A stretch of 10,781 nucleotides of DNA from a bacterium. Lineage in GTDB: Bacteria; AUK180. Location: NCBI GenBank assembly GCA_021162505.1, contig JAGGYO010000111.1, forward strand, positions 1-10,781, read 5' to 3'. Position numbers and translations under genes: made by a program. The notes under the pieces were generated by a model. It was given only the letters and a program-made list of their open reading frames with translations, searched no databases and was not told where the DNA came from. Shown here one piece after another: positions 6,455 to 10,781 of the stretch (positions are counted from its first letter, which is position 1; each line of letters begins with the position of its first letter).

Positions 6455-9400
6455 GCATCTCCTTGTTTTTTTTTTATCTTTATTCTACTGATAGGCGGAT
6501 ATTTTCTGCTAAAAACATATTTTAACTCACACTATAATATAAAATATTCATTATTATATCCCTCCTTTAGAGGAATTATTTTTAGGGATCTCCAATATTC
6601 AAATAAAGATATCAAAATAATTTCTCATCGAGTTGTTTTAAAATTATTCAAAACAAAAGAAATTTTTCTCTATCAACCCAATATTATATTTAATAAGATC
6701 CCTGAAATTTCCAAAGCCAATATAGCAATAAAATTAATAATTCACATAAAAAACGGAGAATTGTTCTATAAGAAAAGTCCATTGGGAACCCTTAATTTAC
6801 ATTTGGGGAAAGTGAGTGATTTTGATTTCAAAAACATACTCATAAAAGCAAAAGGCACCTATGAAAAGGGAATAGTTAAAATATATTTTTCCAAAATACC
6901 AATTTTTAAGGAACTAACATTTCGATTTGACACGAATAAAAATACCGGAAATATTGTTTCAGAAAAGTTATCATGCAGATTGAAAAAAGGAGACAATGAT
7001 ATTTTGTTTTATAGTGAGGATATAGATATTTCTTTGAGCAAAGAACATATATTAATAAATAAATTCAATGTAATGAATCTTAATATTATTGGAAAAGCTG
7101 AGTTGAAAAAGAAAATATTTATTGGCAGCATTAAGAGAAATGGTAATATACTATTAAATGTTCAGGGCAATGAAGAGTTATTGAAAATACTTTCTCTCAA
7201 CGGAGATGAGATCTTTTCTTTAAGTAAAAATGGTAAAATAGCGGGGGATCTCAGCCTAAGCAATATAATAAATTCACCCTTTGATTTTCATCTTTCTTTA
7301 AAAGGGAATATAAAGAGAGCGGTATTCTTGGACTTTGATACCATTACTTATGGGGATTGCCAAATAGATCGATTGCACGGCACGCTGGAGAACGACCATA
7401 TTAATCTTACAAATCCTGCAAAAAATATTGAAATCACGGGTGAGTTTTCCTCATTAAAGCTTGATCTTTCCATTAATAATTATAGTATTACTCCGCTTAC
7501 CGAGTATATTTCCAAATTGCTAAAAATACCATTGGATTCGGGAATTTTATCCACATTGGAATTAAAAATGAACGGTATTAATAATATAAAGAGTATATTT
7601 TGCTTTGAACAATTATCTAATAAGTATATTAAAGATCTCATTATTAATGGTCGATTTGGAAATAATGAAATAAACCTTGAATTCAGTAAAGATCTATTAC
7701 AAGGTACGGGGAATATAAAAAATGATCGAGTGAATATTCAAGCCAATGGGGAATACATATATGGCAAATTATCTTATGCGGGGAATTTCAAATTTCAGCA
7801 TTCCAAAGGTTTAAACAGACTCATTTTTTCAAAGAATTCACTGATCGGTATTGATAAATATAAATTTCCCATTCAAGGAGAGATTAATATTGAGAACAAG
7901 GAAATAAAATTTATTGAACTTTCTTTTTTAAACGGTGTTTTCAATGGCTCCATACAAAAAAACAAGAACAGTTATATAGAAGCTAAGATCGCTCCTGCTG
8001 CCTTAAATAAATATTTTACTGAAAAGATATTATGCCGATTAGGTTTTAGGAACAATCACTTTTTCACACAGCTGAATAGTAATGATCTTTCGGGTAGCCT
8101 TTTCCTTAAAGACCACGGAATTTATTTTGAGAATATTAGGATAAATTATAAGAATAATTCAATTTATTTTTATGGTAATGGTAATTTTTCTTCTTTTCTC
8201 GGTTATCTTGAATTTGAGAGAAAAGATCTCTCGCTTGACGCGAATCTTTTCTTTCAACCAAAGAAGGAAAAAGGAACCATAATATTTGATCATATCAAAT
8301 TCCATAATAGTGAATTCAAGAACGGAGTTTTAAATTTTACAAAAAATGGGAAAAGGTTCAATGGCTGGATATCAAATAATCTTATTTTGAACGGTAAGAT
8401 TGAGAATAGAACCGTATCACTCGATTCTGAGTTTAAAGATCTAAATATCAGCGGGTACTTTTCCAAAAATCTTGATCTCAACGGGGATATGAGAATAAAA
8501 TACAGAGACAGCGAAAATATTAATATTTCAGGGACCATTGGAGGATATGTTGAAAATATTGAGGGGATCAATATAAAGGGTAATCAAAATTTTGATGCTA
8601 TCTTCAATTATGATCAAAAAGTCATATCCTTTGATTTTTTACATATATATAGTTCGATCATGGATATTTCAGGAAAAGGATACTATAAAAATAGAAATGA
8701 TCTTCACCTTGATGTTTCACACTTTTTCTATAATGGCAATGGGAAATTTATTAAGGGTACCGTAAACCTGCAAAAATATAAAAAGAAAACATTCCTTGAG
8801 ATAAAGGACTTGGAAGGAACTATTGGAGAAAATTTTACTTGTAAATACTTAAAATTTGATACATTGAAAGGAAAGGAGCTGAAAATTAAAGGGCTGAATA
8901 TCGAAAAAATAATCTCCCTGAATGAAGCAAATGCAAAAATAAACGGCAATGAATTCAAGGGAAATTTTATAGGTTATTCCCAATTGGGAAATAACTATGA
9001 TACGGGACAATGTAGCGGCTCTATAAATAGCAATAAATTTAAGGTCAAACTCATTGCAAGTGATAAAGAAATACTTAATGGGAAAATTTTAAAAAGCAAA
9101 AACAGTGTCATAATTTCTCATCTGAATTTCCTTGATGATTCGGGAAGTATTTCAATAAAAGGAGAAATGGCAGATGAGCTTGAATTCACATTGAATCTAA
9201 ATGGATATAGCTTTTCCTATGCTAAAGGTAAGACACACGCATTGATAAAACCCTTTGGAAATATTGATATAAAAGGTTATTTTAATAGACCTGAGGTTTA
9301 TTTTGATATTAAAAAGATCATTGGTAATATAAATAAACTAAAATTCGGTAATTCTTTTTTATGGGGATATCTAAATAAAAATTTTCTTGAGATCTTTTCG

Positions 9401-10687
9401 GGGAATATTAAAGTGGGTAATAGTGAGGTGGCAATAAAAAACAATACAAGGATAATTTTGAATAATAATGTAAGGAACAGAGGTCTAACATTTGATATAA
9501 AGGGTCTTTTCATGGCAAAAGATATTAAAAAAATATTTCCAAATATCATACGGAATTCACACGGCTCCATCTATCTTGATGTCACTTATGATGAAAACGC
9601 TCATACTCCTTTGACGGGTGTAATCTCCGGTGATTTCCGTGGAAAACTGAACTACTTTTTTAATGGGATCAAATTTGACAATCTTTCAATTGAATTGAAA
9701 AAAGACGGCAGTATCACAAAAAAAGGAGATCTTTATATCGATAAAAAACTTATACCCATGGACATCATTGATTCAGGACCTGGAATTTCCTTGAGTTTCT
9801 ATGAACCTACACATATTTTCATTCCGCAAATCGGAATGTCAGGCGATATACTTGGAAAAATTGCCTTCGTTTTTGATAGTGGACTAAAGATATCTTCAAA
9901 AAAGATAACCATAGAAAACGGATTGCTGACATACGACCCGCTTATTTCAAACGGAGAAAATAATAATTATACTCCCGTATTTTTGGATCTCTTTATTGAT
10001 TTTAAAGAAGCCAAATACTCAACATCTTTTTATGATGGTTTCGTATGGGGAAATATGAAACTCTCAGGCAATATCAGCAATTTAGACCTTATTGGTAATG
10101 TTAATTCTCATAATTCCGTACTAACCGTATTGGGTAATAATTTTACAGTGGAATCGGGGAAAGTGAATTTTAAAGAAAAAGCCGTTTATATCAATGTCAT
10201 TTCTTCTAAGAATTTCATTTGGAATGAAAATGTCAAGGTGTTCCTCAATCTTTTGGGAAATGTAAAAGATTTGAAAATGTCCATGAACTCCATTCCTCAA
10301 ATGGACGAGAAAATATTAAAAAATAAGGTTTTTAAGGGCTCCTTATCATCCGGAATAGACCTTCTGCTAAGCAGATTATTAAATAAAAAGAAGTTCGTTC
10401 CCACCTTCACCAAAAGATTTACAGATATAACACATTTGACAAATATAAAATTAGATATAAGATCTCCCATGCTGATGAATAGTAAAACAAATGAGATCTC
10501 TCTGAACTTTAAGACCTATATAAAAAGATTAACGCTCCAAAGCTCATTAGCTATTAAAAAGGAAGAGGTGTTTGAATTCATTCCCACTTTTAATCTTGGA
10601 TTAAGATATAATGAAAGCATTTATATAAATCTTCTTATTGGAGGCGAAGATAAAGGAATTATGCTTGGTCCAACATTTTACTTTTAA
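6429..10687 (+). CDS. TamB/AsmA-like translocation and assembly protein, reading frame broken at a T run
   Basis: This is a very long envelope protein of the TamB (DUF490)/AsmA kind: an inner-membrane anchor followed by a long beta-rich, groove-like periplasmic body. Known relatives help assemble outer-membrane proteins or carry lipids between the membranes. An uninterrupted frame runs from 6455 to 10687, but its first usual start is TTG 6761, which would discard about 100 good codons. TTG 6429, with its ribosome-binding site, opens a second frame that reads MRKIRKKNKHLLVFF. A -1 shift in the T run (6466-6475) then continues FIFILLIGGYFLL and onward, about 1419 residues in all. That gives a basic cytosolic tail and one membrane helix. 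The middle is repetitive, alternating beta-strand sequence rich in N, G, I and K. The region near 10080-10320 (NSVLTVLGNN, VNFKEKAVYINV, LKMSMNSIPQMDEKIL) fits the DUF490 C-terminal pattern. The protein ends GPTFYF. It overlaps clpC by 26 bp. The family is likely; the start and frame correction are inferred. I give no symbol because TamB cannot be separated from other AsmA-like proteins here. Confidence 0.8.
6466..6475 (+). other. T10 run: frameshift or slippage site
   Basis: Ten T follow G6465. In the frame opened at 6429 translation would stop at TGA 6489-6491 after 20 residues. A -1 slip on this run (it contains U UUU UUU, the classic slippery heptamer) moves into the long TamB-like frame. 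The same result follows from 11 T in the true sequence or from transcriptional slippage. I see no strong stem-loop just downstream to stimulate ribosomal frameshifting. Confidence 0.7.
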
Positions 10688-10752
10688 AATAACGGAAACA
10701 AAAATCTTCCCGCCATTATTTCTTCTATTTCCTAAACGAAAAAAAAATCATA

Positions 10753-10779
10753 GGGAGTTTTATGTATAAAATTAATTAA
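10753..10779 (+). other. Ribosome-binding site and five-codon mini-ORF at the window edge
   Basis: GGGAG (10753-10757) is followed after four bases by ATG 10762, but the frame is only MYKIN and then TAA (10777-10779). It sits 74 bases after the stop of the TamB-like gene. It could be a leader peptide, a chance match, or the start of a next gene with a base error; the window ends two bases later. The stretch 10688-10752 shows no clear terminator and no other gene. Confidence 0.3.
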
Positions 10780-10781
10780 AA

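Noticed and set aside
6455..6480. Intrinsic terminator after clpC at the T10 run
   Set aside because: No GC-rich stem precedes the T run, and the next gene overlaps clpC, so termination here would cut the operon.
6761..6763. TTG 6761 as the true start of the TamB-like gene
   Set aside because: Its GGAG is only two bases away, and about 100 in-frame codons upstream encode a membrane helix and TamB-like strands that would be lost.
10688..10740. Terminator after the TamB-like gene
   Set aside because: Only a 4-bp GGAA/TTCC pairing with a 9-base loop is visible (10695-10711), with no T tract directly behind it.

Overview
The window is strongly AT-rich. It looks like a chromosomal segment of a Gram-negative (two-membrane) bacterium, probably an uncultured lineage; I cannot name the phylum from sequence alone. 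The two-membrane inference rests on a TamB/AsmA-type inner-membrane-anchored periplasmic protein and on an SppA protease whose N-terminal third reads like outer-membrane beta-strands. Lysine/isoleucine/asparagine-rich proteins match the base composition throughout, and I see no phage, transposon, tRNA or rRNA genes.

Layout. Positions 1-128 hold a minisatellite of 49-bp units, each built from seven heptamers, running off the left edge. It is followed by a separate cluster of TTTGAAC-like heptamers (141-169). A leftward gene (174-992) encodes a small, degenerate Ser/Thr protein-kinase-like protein. A 36-bp divergent intergenic region (993-1028) holds two good sigma70-type promoters facing opposite ways, with overlapping -10 boxes and a 13-bp palindrome in the spacer. 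From there a tight rightward run of four genes fills the rest: a 244-residue protein with a C-terminal winged helix (1029-1763), a beta-barrel/SppA fusion (1726-3981), a ClpC-type AAA+ unfoldase (3983-6454), and a very long TamB/AsmA-like protein (6429-10687). Neighbours overlap by 38 bp, are separated by 1 nt, and overlap by 26 bp, so they are almost certainly one operon with coupled translation. The last 94 bases contain a ribosome-binding site and an ATG that opens only a five-codon frame.

The most important correction concerns the TamB-like gene. No ordinary start opens its long frame before a TTG at 6761, yet about 100 good codons lie upstream in the same frame. A well-placed ribosome-binding site and TTG at 6429 open another frame that joins it exactly across a run of ten T (6466-6475). 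The combined product has a textbook N-terminus: a basic cytosolic tail followed by one membrane helix. The gene therefore needs a -1 slip at the T run, or the run is one base short in this sequence.

Function as a set. The operon couples a putative regulator with envelope proteolysis (SppA), cytosolic protein unfolding (ClpC) and an envelope bridge protein (TamB-like, which in known cases supports outer-membrane protein insertion or lipid transport). The divergent kinase-like gene shares the promoter region. An envelope-maintenance or envelope-stress module is a reasonable inference, but nothing in the sequence proves it.
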